Counted from the stretch's first letter, positions 1 through 7,500 are shown. The stretch is 64,000 bases of DNA from Tatumella ptyseos ATCC 33301 (GCF_000735525.1 NZ_JMPR01000028.1:1-64000); one strand, 5' to 3'. The notes: generated by a model not told the origin, from the letters alone. Numbers and translations: made by a program.

Positions 1-183
1 ATCTTCAAGTTGCCGCAGACGGCGCAATTCTGTCACGCCCATACCGCCAAATTTCTTTTTCCAATTGTAAAACGTCGCCTCAGAAATCCCCATCTTTCTG
101 CAGACTTCCTCGACGCGAGTGCCGGTTTCAGCCTGTTTGAGTGCAAAAGCGATTTGTTCCTCGGTATAACGTGTCTTTTTCAT
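1..183 (-). CDS. IS3-family transposase OrfA, partial
   Basis: The minus-strand frame starts at 183 with MKKTRYTEEQIAFALKQAET and continues with a helix-turn-helix (EEVCRKMGISEATFYNWKKK) followed by the LRRLRQLED segment that opens the leucine zipper of OrfA. This is the DNA-binding half of an IS3 transposase, normally joined to the OrfB integrase domain by -1 frameshifting. The gene is cut by the window edge after about 61 codons. Family assignment is firm; whether the element is active cannot be judged. Confidence 0.85.
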   Translation of the reverse strand, partial: MKKTRYTEEQIAFALKQAETGTRVEEVCRKMGISEATFYNWKKKFGGMGVTELRRLRQLED

Positions 184-263
184 AACGAATGACCTCTTTT
201 GGGAAGGAAAAGAAAGGCCGAAAACTCTACTTTACAACGGTACTGAATAAAGGGGGAAGGTCA
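1..263 (-). mobile_element. IS3-family insertion sequence, 5' end only (rest lies left of the window)
   Basis: This is the upstream terminus of an IS3-family element. On the minus strand the end begins TGACCTTCCCCC at 263 and leads into the orfA start at 183, which fits the TGA-type inverted-repeat ends of the IS407-like branch of IS3. The element interrupts a P4-type integrase: the integrase frame hits a stop immediately outside the IS end. The other end and any target duplication lie outside the window, so the exact element name cannot be given. Confidence 0.75.
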
Positions 264-266
264 CGA

Positions 267-1064
267 TTAATTCCTTTTTTTGGGGATTATCCATTGAGCT
301 TCATCGAGATTAAACTCATGCCAGCGAGCAAAGCGAAGTTCGCTTGAGCGAACAAAGGTCAGCATGGTTAACTCAATAGCCAGACGTGTTATCAGGTTTC
401 CGTTAAAGTCTGCTAACTTTTGGAAAAATGGGGCTAGGTGACCTGTTTTTAATGCTGCATGATGTTTTGTATCACGCTTCTTTAACCGGATATTGAGGTC
501 ATCAGGGATAATTTCAGTTTTAGCACCACTCAATCGGGCGTATCGCACCACATCTTTTACCCGCTGTTTCAATCGATCTGCAGTATCGTGCTTTCCCATC
601 TCGTGCACTTTCTGAAATAGCGGTGTAATGCTGAAACTTTCCAGTTTGCGGATATCTAACGCGCCGATGGCAGGAAAAATGTATCGTTCTAAACTGCTTA
701 ATACCCGTTTCTGATGGTCTGCACTCCACATCTGATGATTTGCCCAGCTGCGAGCGACAGCTTCAAAAGTATAGGTTCCGTTAGCAGTTGCTTTCTCTTC
801 TCTCTGCTTCGCCTTCGGATCGATATCTTGGAGGAGGAGACCTTTGGCTTCATCTCGTCTTGCTCTGGCACCAGCCAGACTCAGATCGGGATACACACCG
901 AAGGCAAGGCGATCTTCTTTTCTGTCAGAAGGACGACGATACTTCATACGCCAGTATTTAGAACCTGTCGGAGATACTTCAAGATACAAGCCGCCCCCGT
1001 CAGAGAGTTTGTAACTTTTCTCTTTTGGTTTGGCTGTTTTACAGGTTTGTGCTTAGAGTTTGTC
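267..1064 (-). pseudogene. P4-type tyrosine recombinase (integrase) remnant, truncated at both ends
   Basis: The 240-codon open frame (989 down to 267) holds the DUF4102 N-terminal arm-binding domain, the core-binding domain and the start of the catalytic domain (TFVRSSELRFARW, containing the first catalytic Arg). It breaks off after WIIPKKRN, where the IS begins, so the His, second Arg and Tyr are missing. In the same frame the upstream bases encode KEKSYKLSDGGGLYLEV, preceded by an in-frame TAA at 1053-1055 and no start codon where the family's MKLNA-like start would lie. The gene is therefore dead at both ends. It lies next to the left prophage repeat in the same orientation as the live integrase, which suggests it belonged to an older element integrated at argW. 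Confidence 0.88.
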
Positions 1065-1245
1065 GCGGACGTTTCTGTTCATTTTGGGGGCATATTTTAC
1101 ATCGAACCGGAAGTGCCCCGGATTATGCCCCATACATGCACTGGATTTCAATAGATGTGACTGGACCTCAGAATAACTAGAATCCTTTAAGAATCAGTGG
1201 TTGATGGGGGTTTGTAGACTTTAGAAGACGTAACTGGATGTCGAT

Positions 1246-1261
1246 ATGGTGTCCCCTGCAG
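1246..1261. repeat. attL core, 16-bp direct repeat of the argW 3' end
   Basis: The 16 bases atggtgtcccctgcag are identical to 48559-48574, which form the 3' end of tRNA-Arg on the other side of the prophage. The bases just outside differ (t before the left copy, a before the right; acatc versus gaatc after). This is the expected product of site-specific integration into a tRNA 3' end, and it marks the left prophage boundary. Confidence 0.85.
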
Positions 1262-1334
1262 ACATCAAATTAGAGTTGCAGGAGACTGATTAGAAAAGGT
1301 TATTTGGTATGTGTTTGTTTTTTTACCCGCTAAT

Positions 1335-1535
1335 TTACCCATTACGTCCGGATAAAAGCCTGGATTTGAATGTGCAGTGGTCACTATATAGCCAACGGGC
1401 CCGGCCGTGAACGATGGTACTTTTCGGCAGCGTTCCGTCTTTGATGCGGTCATATATAAAGGTTTTTCCGAAGCCAGTATCTGCCATGATGAATTTCAGG
1501 TCAACCAGGGAGTCTGGCTGTAATTCATGTTGCAT
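1335..1535 (-). CDS. torI: TorI/AlpA-family excisionase (recombination directionality factor)
   Basis: The 66-residue product (MQHELQPDSLVDLKFIMADT at the N-terminus, ending LLSGRNG) matches E. coli KplE1 TorI closely from memory, including the same length and the GKTFIYDRIK and HGRARWLY blocks of its AlpA-like winged helix-turn-helix. TorI directs IntS towards excision and also binds the TorR response regulator to block torCAD. It is the last gene of the leftward operon and the nearest prophage gene to attL, while intS is at the other end, the same split layout as KplE1 and HK620. A role in the tor pathway here is untested. Confidence 0.9.
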   Translation of the reverse strand: MQHELQPDSLVDLKFIMADTGFGKTFIYDRIKDGTLPKSTIVHGRARWLYSDHCTFKSRLLSGRNG

Positions 1536-1636
1536 ATGCTTTTCCTTATTCCTGATTGGATGATACCCAACCCGCGGGCACGACGATACCGCCGGTGACC
1601 GGTGCGGGATAGGGTGGTTTGGTTTAGTGGGTGGGG

Positions 1637-1807
1637 TTACTTACCGTTGATGTGGGGATATTTCTTCAGCAGTTCAGTGGCTTTGAATGGCGGGCCCATG
1701 CCGATCCCCTTACGGTTGTTGTCTCGGTAGTTATCGAGGACGTCTTTCAGCATTTGCAATGCTTCATCGCGCTGCTTCAAAAAGTGAGAGTCGAGTTCGT
1801 TGCTCAT
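1637..1807 (-). CDS. Small conserved phage protein, 56 aa
   Basis: A 56-codon frame starts MSNELDSHFLKQRDEALQML and ends KKYPHINGK. It follows the zinc-finger gene (start 8 bases upstream of 1815) and precedes torI, so it is in the coupled left operon. The first half is predicted to be a charged amphipathic helix. I do not recognise a function. Codon use is ordinary and the start is an ATG. Confidence 0.6.
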   Translation of the reverse strand: MSNELDSHFLKQRDEALQMLKDVLDNYRDNNRKGIGMGPPFKATELLKKYPHINGK

Positions 1808-1814
1808 TCATACC

Positions 1815-2018
1815 TCAGTGGCGTTTAAACTTCGCGGCGCGTTCGCGTTTCTCGTCATCTTCACGGCAGGCTGAATCGCAATAGTGGCCTTTGTCGATGG
1901 TGTCGCCACAGCTATAGCATTTGCCGGTGAACGGCTTCGGGCGCGGGCGGTTAGCCATCGCAATCTTCAGTTGTTGCTGCTCCAGCTCTGAAGCCTGGTC
2001 GAGTGGGTCTGCGTACAT
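1815..2018 (-). CDS. Small zinc-finger protein (TraR/DksA-like), 67 aa
   Basis: The protein has a helical N-terminus (MYADPLDQASELEQQQLKIA) and a C-terminal four-cysteine cluster, CYSCG...YCDSAC, followed by a basic tail. This is the layout of short TraR/DksA-like zinc-finger proteins common in lambdoid left operons. Those that are active bind the RNA polymerase secondary channel. The acidic tip residues needed for that are not obvious here, so the biochemical role is open. Confidence 0.7.
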   Translation of the reverse strand: MYADPLDQASELEQQQLKIAMANRPRPKPFTGKCYSCGDTIDKGHYCDSACREDDEKRERAAKFKRH

Positions 2019-2036
2019 AGTGGTTTCCTTTAGGCA

Positions 2037-2062
2037 ATAAAAAACCGCCTCAGTGGGCGGTC
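2037..2062 (-). terminator. Intrinsic terminator in the left operon
   Basis: On the minus strand a hairpin (GACCGCC-CACTGA-GGCGGTT) runs into TTTTTATT. It lies between the genes at 2086-2277 and 1815-2018, so torI and its neighbours would need N-modified polymerase, or their own promoter, for full expression. Confidence 0.75.
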
Positions 2063-2085
2063 TGGATCAGAGATGAGTGGCTAGC

Positions 2086-2277
2086 TTATCGCTTTGCCAC
2101 TCTCATTACTGAGGGATAGGCTACATCGTTATTTATTGGCCCTCCAACTGTCATAACGTGGTACTGAGCAACAATCCCATCGATAGAAAGTGAAATGTCT
2201 GTTCCTGCTCTGGTGTCCTCAGGAAGGTCAATTTCCTTCACTTCCCCTGTTTCGTGAAATGTAACTTTAAAAATCAC
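2086..2277 (-). CDS. Hypothetical phage protein, 63 aa
   Basis: The protein begins MIFKVTFHETGEVKEIDLPE and is probably a small beta-rich domain (alternating hydrophobic residues throughout). Its ATG overlaps the stop of the preceding gene (ATGA), showing translational coupling. No family is recognised. Confidence 0.6.
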   Translation of the reverse strand: MIFKVTFHETGEVKEIDLPEDTRAGTDISLSIDGIVAQYHVMTVGGPINNDVAYPSVMRVAKR

Positions 2278-2516
2278 TTCCCTTCCTCCTTCGCATAAAC
2301 TGGGTCATTTCCCCGTGGTAACTTCATGGCCTCCTGCCGGTACATTGCAAGCCTTTCCCTGAAATACTCCCACAGCGCTTCCGGCTGTTGTTCCTCAACC
2401 TGCACGGGCACGACCGGCATATTCATGCGCTCTTTGTAAGCCACGCCTGACGCTGCCAAATCGGCATTAATTTTCTCGCGTTCTTCTTCTGGTCTGGCCG
2501 AAATATTGAATGACAT
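2274..2516 (-). CDS. Hypothetical lambdoid early protein, 80 aa
   Basis: The chosen ATG at 2516 gives MSFNISARPEEEREKINADL and is preceded by AATGGAGGGGTGCTT, a good ribosome-binding site. The longer frame upstream overlaps the 55-aa gene and is not needed. The product is helical and charged and resembles short HK620/P22-group left-operon proteins of unknown function. It overlaps the next gene by ATGA. Confidence 0.65.
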   Translation of the reverse strand: MSFNISARPEEEREKINADLAASGVAYKERMNMPVVPVQVEEQQPEALWEYFRERLAMYRQEAMKLPRGNDPVYAKEEGK

Positions 2517-2538
2517 AAGCACCCCTCCATTAGGGATA

Positions 2539-2706
2539 TTACATCTTTCTTTCGACTTCGCCACACAATAACTCAGCCGCCGGCCGCCGCTCATGCAGTC
2601 GGTCGATGATCAGTTGGCACTGTGTTTCGGTGGGGTAGATTGTTTCAGTGAGGGGAGTTGCCTGGTTACCGGAGAGAATAAGGATTACGTATCCGGCGAG
2701 CATCAT
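2539..2706 (-). CDS. Small protein with hydrophobic N-terminus, 55 aa
   Basis: A 55-codon frame starts MMLAGYVILILSGNQATPLT. Its start overlaps the stop of the upstream gene (ATGATG/TGA) and it ends in GEVERKM. The short hydrophobic start could be a membrane anchor but is only about 12 residues. Function is unknown. It is called because it fills the gap between coupled genes. Confidence 0.5.
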   Translation of the reverse strand: MMLAGYVILILSGNQATPLTETIYPTETQCQLIIDRLHERRPAAELLCGEVERKM

Positions 2707-2933
2707 CTTTCGAGTGCCTCAATTTTTCGCATAATCCGGTCGTAGTGTTCTGTGGTGTTAACGCCAGCCGCAACAACCTCCCGGATATCCTCGACTTCTT
2801 CTGTGGTCAGAAATTTATCCCTGTAATCACTCCAACTGACAGCTGCCAGCTTTCCGCCTAAAACATCCATGTTTGCATGAACCGGCGGCTCCTTGCCGTC
2901 TTCGTACTCGATAACATAAGTCACCTTTCCCAT
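2703..2933 (-). CDS. Hypothetical phage protein, 76 aa
   Basis: ATG at 2933 follows AGGAGG at a short distance and gives MGKVTYVIEYEDGKEPPVHA. The C-terminal part (EEVEDIREVVAAG...IMRKIEALER) is helical. It overlaps genes on both sides, so translation is probably coupled. An upstream in-frame codon would add eight residues but lacks a better binding site. No function recognised. Confidence 0.6.
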   Translation of the reverse strand: MGKVTYVIEYEDGKEPPVHANMDVLGGKLAAVSWSDYRDKFLTTEEVEDIREVVAAGVNTTEHYDRIMRKIEALER

Positions 2934-3037
2934 CACTTCCTCCTGTACGCATCCCACAGAGCAATGCGGAACGCTATTCGTTTAATGAAAGCAGGGAACC
3001 ATCCTCTGATTATCAGCATGCTTATTCTCTGGATCAT
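2933..3037 (-). CDS. Tiny membrane-like peptide, 34 aa
   Basis: The frame encodes a 34-residue peptide beginning MIQRISMLIIRGWFPAFIKR, hydrophobic and basic, ending DAYRRK. Its start overlaps the upstream stop (GATGA) and its stop overlaps the next start, so it sits exactly in the coupled chain. Such basic amphipathic micro-proteins occur in lambdoid left operons; function unknown. Confidence 0.45.
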   Translation of the reverse strand: MIQRISMLIIRGWFPAFIKRIAFRIALWDAYRRK

Positions 3038-3375
3038 CGCACCACCAAAAGGGCGCTTTGCTTCAGGTTTTCGAGCCATGTCTTATCCATTGCAGCGAGT
3101 CTCATGCTGATATTAAAGCGACCCTGATTATAAAGCCAAGCCATTGAGCCCATACAATGAGCCTCTTTGCCACTATGCTGATACTTGCCGTTAACATCTT
3201 CATGTCCTGAGAGTGTTTTGTGGCACAGGAACGGCGTTATGTCATCAGCAAGAAGCCCAGACTTAATTCCAGCCAGTCGCCCGGACTTCAGCGTGTGAGA
3301 AATGGACTCCGGAGAGTCCAGGAATGGACAGTTACTGCATGGTCTGGTTAATGCTATTGCTCGTATTTTTCCCAT
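3034..3375 (-). CDS. Cysteine-rich phage protein (DUF6283-like), 113 aa
   Basis: The protein has an N-terminal CSNCPF cluster, a central FLCHKT and a later HCMGSMAWLYNQG, an arrangement of paired Cys/His that suggests a metal-binding fold like DUF6283. The ATG at 3375 overlaps the stop of the upstream gene. Family members are scattered in phage early regions and have no defined reaction. The family call is from motif memory and is tentative. Confidence 0.6.
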   Translation of the reverse strand: MGKIRAIALTRPCSNCPFLDSPESISHTLKSGRLAGIKSGLLADDITPFLCHKTLSGHEDVNGKYQHSGKEAHCMGSMAWLYNQGRFNISMRLAAMDKTWLENLKQSALLVVR

Positions 3376-3779
3376 CACTCAGACTCCAACTTGATGCCGG
3401 CCGCGGACAGAGATGCTTTCCATTTTTCATCATGTTTTTTTATTTCCTCTCTCAACCAGCCGATACATTTTGTGCCGGGGGTATTCACTGTTCGGGCTTC
3501 CAGTTCGGCAATGCGGGCCTGCGCTTTCTCCAGTGCATCGATAATTACAGTGATGTTTTCGGGGAAGCAAAGGGCGATAAAATCCTGATCCGATTTGCTA
3601 ACCTGCAATGACGTATGACCATCTTCCATTCTATAGGAGTCGATAACACCCCCATCTTTAGCAGTGGCATCACTACTTAATCGAAGGAATGAGTTACTGG
3701 TCCACCACATCCATTTGCCCGGAGTGGCTTTCTTTGCCGCCGCTTTAATCCTCTGCACTAGTTCTGAGATATCAGTCAT
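3375..3779 (-). CDS. Ead/Ea22-like early protein, 134 aa
   Basis: The N-terminus (MTDISELVQRIKAAAKKATP, then GKWMWW) is the hallmark of Ead/Ea22-like proteins, which begin with a short helix and a TPGxW motif. A coiled-coil segment (EKAQARIAELEAR) lies near residues 85-97. In lambda, ea22 lies in the same part of the left operon and is not essential. The C-terminal part is variable in this family. Confidence 0.7.
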   Translation of the reverse strand: MTDISELVQRIKAAAKKATPGKWMWWTSNSFLRLSSDATAKDGGVIDSYRMEDGHTSLQVSKSDQDFIALCFPENITVIIDALEKAQARIAELEARTVNTPGTKCIGWLREEIKKHDEKWKASLSAAGIKLESE

Positions 3780-4341
3780 TAGCCGATTCCTCTTTCAAGA
3801 CCAGCTTGCCATTAATCAGCGCATCAATGATGACGGTGAACTCCCAGCACCATACGCGGCTATCAACGAACACTCGTAGGCCATCAGGGTAATCGTGAGC
3901 TTTGCGCTTAATGAATGCTTCCGCCGCATCGCGGGTTAGGTGGGAGTTAACGTATACCCATTCTTCCTGATAGCCATAGAGGCTCAGATAGTCCCGATCA
4001 CCCAAAAACTGCCACTGATCATCCTCGTCTAAATCCAGGAAAAACTGTTCTTCGGACTCTATGCATTCTTCATTCAGGGAACTCTTTTCATCCAGATCCA
4101 GCGAGTCCCAATATTCTTTCGGGGAAAACCATTCACGCTCATGGTCTGAGTCGGAGAGCATACGTTCCGGGTCAAATGAAAGGTCTATGCCGGTAACCCG
4201 GCGGAGTCTTTCTACGTTAAAAATTGCGTCCCGGGTGCAGTGTCGTTCAACCCCTTCACCGGCAACGTCGTGTCTCAATCTGGTAATAAAGTCCGCAAAT
4301 GTTTCAGGCGTCAGTTCCGCGCCTGTTGCTAATGTTTCCAC
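3772..4341 (-). CDS. Conserved lambdoid hypothetical protein, 189 aa
   Basis: A GTG start (GAGGAAAAA upstream) gives a 189-aa acidic protein. Recognisable blocks are FADFITRLRHDVAGEGVE near the N-terminus and RDAAEAFIKRKAHDYPDGLR with a Trp-rich YVDSRVW-like segment near the C-terminus. Similar proteins occur in the left operons of HK620, P22 and related phages. No catalytic motif is visible. It overlaps the ead-like gene by eight bases. Confidence 0.65.
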   Translation of the reverse strand: METLATGAELTPETFADFITRLRHDVAGEGVERHCTRDAIFNVERLRRVTGIDLSFDPERMLSDSDHEREWFSPKEYWDSLDLDEKSSLNEECIESEEQFFLDLDEDDQWQFLGDRDYLSLYGYQEEWVYVNSHLTRDAAEAFIKRKAHDYPDGLRVFVDSRVWCWEFTVIIDALINGKLVLKEESAND

Positions 4342-4407
4342 TTTTTCCTCTCCAACAGATAACCCTCCCGGCGCCGTAGGGCAGAGGATAGGGTGGGTGA
4401 ATGGGGT

Positions 4408-4725
4408 TTAATTGACGTAGTGCTTTCGGCTGAAGACGATCCGTGTCTTTTTTTTCGCATTAACGCGCCGTGGTTTGGCTTCCAGCCAGTAGAGCCTGTC
4501 CATGGCTCTGCCGTCAGTGGCGAATAGCTCTCCTTTGCCGAGCTTCACTGTGTCGCCTTTAAAGCTGGAGCGCATAACCTCGTTTATCCTGCCGAGGCTA
4601 AGGCCGAACTTGTCGGCCAGTTGCTGGCCGGTCATTGGTCCCTTGTTTAACTGCCAGGTTATCTTCTCCTTGATACCAGATAGCGGACATTCCCTTGTCC
4701 GGCGGTAGTGGGGCATTAGCTTCAT
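4408..4725 (-). CDS. Putative winged-helix phage protein, 105 aa
   Basis: Residues 20-55 (ITWQLNKGPMTGQQLADKFG followed by LSLGRINEVM) look like a winged helix-turn-helix, and the C-terminus is strongly basic. The start overlaps the stop of the exonuclease gene. It could bind DNA with the recombination proteins, but only the fold is suggested by the sequence. Confidence 0.55.
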   Translation of the reverse strand: MKLMPHYRRTRECPLSGIKEKITWQLNKGPMTGQQLADKFGLSLGRINEVMRSSFKGDTVKLGKGELFATDGRAMDRLYWLEAKPRRVNAKKKTRIVFSRKHYVN

Positions 4726-5342
4726 GCGGCGGCCCGGTTATTCATGATGGACGCGATCTCTTTATCGAGGTCCGAAAGAAAGTCGCTTATCTCCGACTCA
4801 ATTTCCTGCACAAGGTTAGCGTCCCTGTGAATCCTGGTTTCAAAGTAGGATAAATCTTCCGGTAACCGGTTATCAAAGCTGACGAAATCGCACCAGTTCC
4901 TGCCGGTACACATCATCTGAGCATGCATCTGCAGGATATATTCCCGCTTTGGCTTCCCTGTGCGCATGGTTTCAATGTGGGTTGCGGTATTGGGGCACTT
5001 GATCTCGATAAGTCCGTCATCATTGACCAGGCCGTCCGGAGAGGCTCCGAACCACTCGATAGTAGGGTGGGGAATAAACCCGACTTCAGTGACCTCTGCA
5101 TCGAACTGATTGAGTACATACATTTCACGCGCCAGTGGCTCAAGTTCAGTCCCGCGCATCATTGGTCCACTGGTGAATCCTGGCTCACACTTCCCTGTCA
5201 GCCGCTGGCAAATAAGCTCCATCATGTAGTTCTTGCGGCTGGCTGAATACCCGGATTTGGTTTTCGCCATCACATCTGCAAGTCGGCTTGCGGTGATACG
5301 GCCGCATCGGGCCGCAAACCAATCATCGGTTCTCTGTTCCAT
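4722..5342 (-). CDS. exo: YqaJ/lambda Exo-type 5'-3' exonuclease
   Basis: The 206-aa protein belongs to the YqaJ-like PD-(D/E)XK family. The catalytic residues are visible in GASPDGLV (Asp) and LIEIKCPN (Glu-x-Lys), and the N-terminal R-x-G-R-I-T-A-S motif is also typical. It digests one strand of double-stranded DNA ends to leave 3' overhangs for the annealing protein encoded directly upstream. The two genes overlap, as lambda bet and exo do. Length is slightly under lambda Exo (226 aa). Confidence 0.9.
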   Translation of the reverse strand: MEQRTDDWFAARCGRITASRLADVMAKTKSGYSASRKNYMMELICQRLTGKCEPGFTSGPMMRGTELEPLAREMYVLNQFDAEVTEVGFIPHPTIEWFGASPDGLVNDDGLIEIKCPNTATHIETMRTGKPKREYILQMHAQMMCTGRNWCDFVSFDNRLPEDLSYFETRIHRDANLVQEIESEISDFLSDLDKEIASIMNNRAAA

Positions 5343-6088
5343 CAGGCCACCTCCTGATTAACCAATTCTCCCTCAACAACGCCGCTTGCATCCTCGCTCA
5401 GTGTCTTGATGCGCTCCTTTTCTTCTTTTCCAATGATGTTTCTGTCTGCGATAGAGAGTGACATCCAGTGAGACTTGAACGCTTCAATCCCTTTCTTTGC
5501 GGATTCCTCTGCTGCTGAAATCAGAAGCGGCCGCTTTTCGTCAGACTGCCGACCCGCATCCACGCCAGCCGGAGTTCCTTCAATTACACGTTCCGCTTCA
5601 TCCTGATCGAATATTCCTGCGAACCCGAAAGCCATCCTGGCGCACTGAATCAGAGATTTATGACGAAGCATTCTGGTTGGATGTGACTGCCATGGCTGAG
5701 TGTTTCGCTTACACTCACCCATGTATTCGGTCACGACAGTCGGGTGAGCGCGGTCTTTCCTGTAAATCTTGCAGGTACACGCACCTTCATCCTTGTCGTA
5801 GCTAAATTCCATTCCATCAAACTGAGGGTGTTCATTGATGATTCTGGCCCAGCCATCGACTCCGACAACAGGTACGATTCCACCTTTGTCAGGAAAGGCG
5901 TAAATTTCCTTAGTCCAAGGATTAAGCCCATACTGGTTAGCCACAATCAGCAGGGCAGTGAACTGTTCATCTGTGACGTTCCCGCTTTTGAATGCAGTGT
6001 TTTTCAGCGTTGTAATCAGTTCCGTTCCGGCATCCATTCCGAGTCGGTCGGCCAATTTATTAGCCATCGTGCTTAATGCTGTGGACAT
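5342..6088 (-). CDS. bet: Bet/RecT-family single-strand annealing protein
   Basis: The 248-aa product has the Bet/RecT core: GLNPWTKEIYAFPDKGG, VVGVDGWARIINEHPQFDG and the C-terminal MLRHKSLIQCARMAFGFAGI. It anneals complementary single strands produced by the adjacent exonuclease, giving RecA-independent recombination during phage replication. No separate Gam gene is recognised next to it. A long low-complexity tail after about residue 180 is family-typical. Confidence 0.92.
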   Translation of the reverse strand: MSTALSTMANKLADRLGMDAGTELITTLKNTAFKSGNVTDEQFTALLIVANQYGLNPWTKEIYAFPDKGGIVPVVGVDGWARIINEHPQFDGMEFSYDKDEGACTCKIYRKDRAHPTVVTEYMGECKRNTQPWQSHPTRMLRHKSLIQCARMAFGFAGIFDQDEAERVIEGTPAGVDAGRQSDEKRPLLISAAEESAKKGIEAFKSHWMSLSIADRNIIGKEEKERIKTLSEDASGVVEGELVNQEVA

Positions 6089-6106
6089 GCTTTACCTCTC
6101 TAATTT

Positions 6107-6370
6107 TTACTGTTTCCACTCAGCCTCTGCCAGCTTCAGGCAAAGGCGATCGACAAATTCGGCATATTCGTCTTGGGCTTCATCGGTAGATAACATCGCC
6201 ATTAACAGGGGGTGCTCTCTCGCAAATTCCTCTACGGTGTCAGGGTACTGAGCTGACAATTCCTCGGCCCGTTCCCGCACCGCTTCGTCATAATTCAGTT
6301 CGGCGTAGTGCCGATCCCAGCGCTGTGCCTCTGCGTTCTCAGCGACTGCAAATGAAGGTTCAAGCAACAT
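6107..6370 (-). CDS. Hypothetical acidic phage protein, 87 aa
   Basis: The protein is acidic and helical (NYDEAVRERAEELSAQYPDT). It lies directly upstream of bet, with 18 bases between, and overlaps the gene before it. Position and charge recall phage inhibitors of host nucleases, but no Gam or Abc motif is seen, so no function is assigned. Confidence 0.55.
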   Translation of the reverse strand: MLLEPSFAVAENAEAQRWDRHYAELNYDEAVRERAEELSAQYPDTVEEFAREHPLLMAMLSTDEAQDEYAEFVDRLCLKLAEAEWKQ

Positions 6371-6560
6371 TCTTCACCTCCGCGAACGAGTTCACATACT
6401 CAACCAGCCAGTCAAATTCCATTTGCGCGCATAGCTCCATCTGCTGCTCTCGGGTGAGTGGCTCTATCTGGCAATCCTCAAGCTCAAAGTTGTACTTCCC
6501 TGGCCTTGCCTGCCAGCCGGTGTGCATCCCACTGCATTCGATTTTTAGGTTCAGGCTCAT
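6360..6560 (-). CDS. Hypothetical phage protein, 66 aa
   Basis: Starts MSLNLKIECSGMHTGWQARP after CTCGGAGGTCAAA, a strong binding site. It contains beta-like strands followed by a helical C-terminal half (REQQMELCAQMEFDWLVEYV). It overlaps its neighbours on both sides. No family recognised. Confidence 0.55.
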   Translation of the reverse strand: MSLNLKIECSGMHTGWQARPGKYNFELEDCQIEPLTREQQMELCAQMEFDWLVEYVNSFAEVKNVA

Positions 6561-6664
6561 TTTGACCTCCGAGTTAACTGTTCCATACGAAGCCGGCTGT
6601 CAGCGTTATCCGGCAGTGAGTAGCGCGTAAAAGCGACATTGAACTTCAGTCTTTCTTGCTTCAT
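6557..6664 (-). CDS. Short phage peptide, 35 aa
   Basis: A 35-codon frame starting MKQERLKFNVAFTRYSLPDN bridges two genes with ATGA overlaps at both ends, which is the main reason to call it. The peptide is basic. Its C-terminal codons contain the binding site (CGGAGG) of the next gene. Confidence 0.5.
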   Translation of the reverse strand: MKQERLKFNVAFTRYSLPDNADSRLRMEQLTRRSK

Positions 6665-6804
6665 GCGAAAGCCTCCGGCCCCGGACGGGCAGCATCGTTG
6701 ACGAACTTCTGGATGCGCTCCAGTTGGGTAGTGGTGAATGATTTAACGTGGTTTAACAGGTTGGTAGCAGCGCCAATGACGCCGCCGATGACGTTGGTTG
6801 TCAT
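6661..6804 (-). CDS. Short phage protein, 47 aa
   Basis: ATG at 6804 follows ACGGAGTATCGCTA and gives MTTNVIGGVIGAATNLLNHV. An upstream ATG in frame would add a weakly supported leader. The glycine-rich N-terminal part is followed by an amphipathic helix. It is the first gene after the terminator at 6874-6901. Confidence 0.5.
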   Translation of the reverse strand: MTTNVIGGVIGAATNLLNHVKSFTTTQLERIQKFVNDAARPGPEAFA

Positions 6805-6873
6805 TAGCGATACTCCGTTAGGTGTTGTGGTCATATAACCGCCCACTCAGTAAATGGACGCTGATATGAGGGC

Positions 6874-6901
6874 GTAAAAAAGCAGCTCAGTGGCTGCTTA
6901 T
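6874..6901 (-). terminator. Intrinsic terminator in the left operon
   Basis: On the minus strand AAGCAGCC-ACT-GAGCTGCTT folds into a hairpin followed by TTTTTACG. It overlaps the stop codon of the 95-aa gene. In an N-dependent operon this is one of the stops that antitermination would override. Confidence 0.75.
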
Positions 6902-7185
6902 TCGCTTCTCAGATTTTTCACGTAATTCATGCAGTAGGTAGGTGAACAATCACGCCATTTCCCTTTATGCTGCATTCTCTGTGACGGAGGGTAGTAGGCG
7001 ACCGTTCCTGCCGCTGTTCTGAATAGCAGGGTGTTATTTCCCTCTTCGAACTCAATGCCATTCTTCCTGAAGAATGCGGATATTCTGATGTGAGCCGAAT
7101 CCCTGGCCTGCTTTCTCCTTTCCTTCGTTCCATCCCTGACGTCACGCCAGTATTCACCCATATCACCCAAGACAAACTCTCCCAT
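6898..7185 (-). CDS. Hypothetical early protein, 95 aa
   Basis: The ATG at 7185 (MGEFVLGDMGEYWRDVRDGT) is chosen because the longer frame would run back through a terminator hairpin. The protein is basic in the middle (KERRKQARDSAHIRI) and has a beta-rich C-terminal half. It is the second or third gene after N. It is unusual that the start codon directly follows the U-tract of the preceding terminator. Confidence 0.55.
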   Translation of the reverse strand: MGEFVLGDMGEYWRDVRDGTKERRKQARDSAHIRISAFFRKNGIEFEEGNNTLLFRTAAGTVAYYPPSQRMQHKGKWRDCSPTYCMNYVKNLRSE

Positions 7186-7210
7186 AAAAAAGCCCCTGCA
7201 TAAGCAGAGG
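7186..7210 (-). terminator. Intrinsic terminator upstream of the 95-aa gene (tL1-like)
   Basis: The minus strand reads CCTCTGCTTATGCAGGGG followed by CTTTTTTA: a compact hairpin with a U-tract, about 290 bases after the N stop codon. This is the expected place for a tL1-type terminator that N-modified polymerase must pass. Confidence 0.75.
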
Positions 7211-7327
7211 CGAAATTTAATCAGAACAGGTCTTCCACTCCTGTTCATCGGGCAGTATTACCCACATAGCCCACTGGTTAATGAGCTATAGGGGGTTACT
7301 GGTCGGGTATGTAAAAACTCATAACCG

Positions 7328-7492
7328 CTAACCTTTAAACAGCTCCTCGAAAGCAACACGGATAGTTTTAGCAATCTTCTTTGCTTCTTCTGTCCGTTTT
7401 TCTCCCATCATATCAATCTCGGTACGCAATCCTGACGCCAGGGCTTCGGCAGCGATCGCCTGAATATCTGCTGGTAATTCGTTAATTTTCAT
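7328..7492 (-). CDS. Small early protein, 54 aa
   Basis: A 54-codon frame (MKINELPADIQAIAAEALAS to AFEELFKG) starts after GTGAGGTGAAGT, just downstream of N. It is wholly helical. Similar short proteins follow N in P22-like phages. No function assigned. Confidence 0.6.
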   Translation of the reverse strand: MKINELPADIQAIAAEALASGLRTEIDMMGEKRTEEAKKIAKTIRVAFEELFKG

Positions 7493-7500
7493 ACTTCACC

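Noticed and set aside
714-1154. 146-codon plus-strand open frame opposite the integrase remnant
   Set aside because: It is antisense to a recognisable integrase, has no good start or known motif, and its length follows from the reverse-strand codon pattern.
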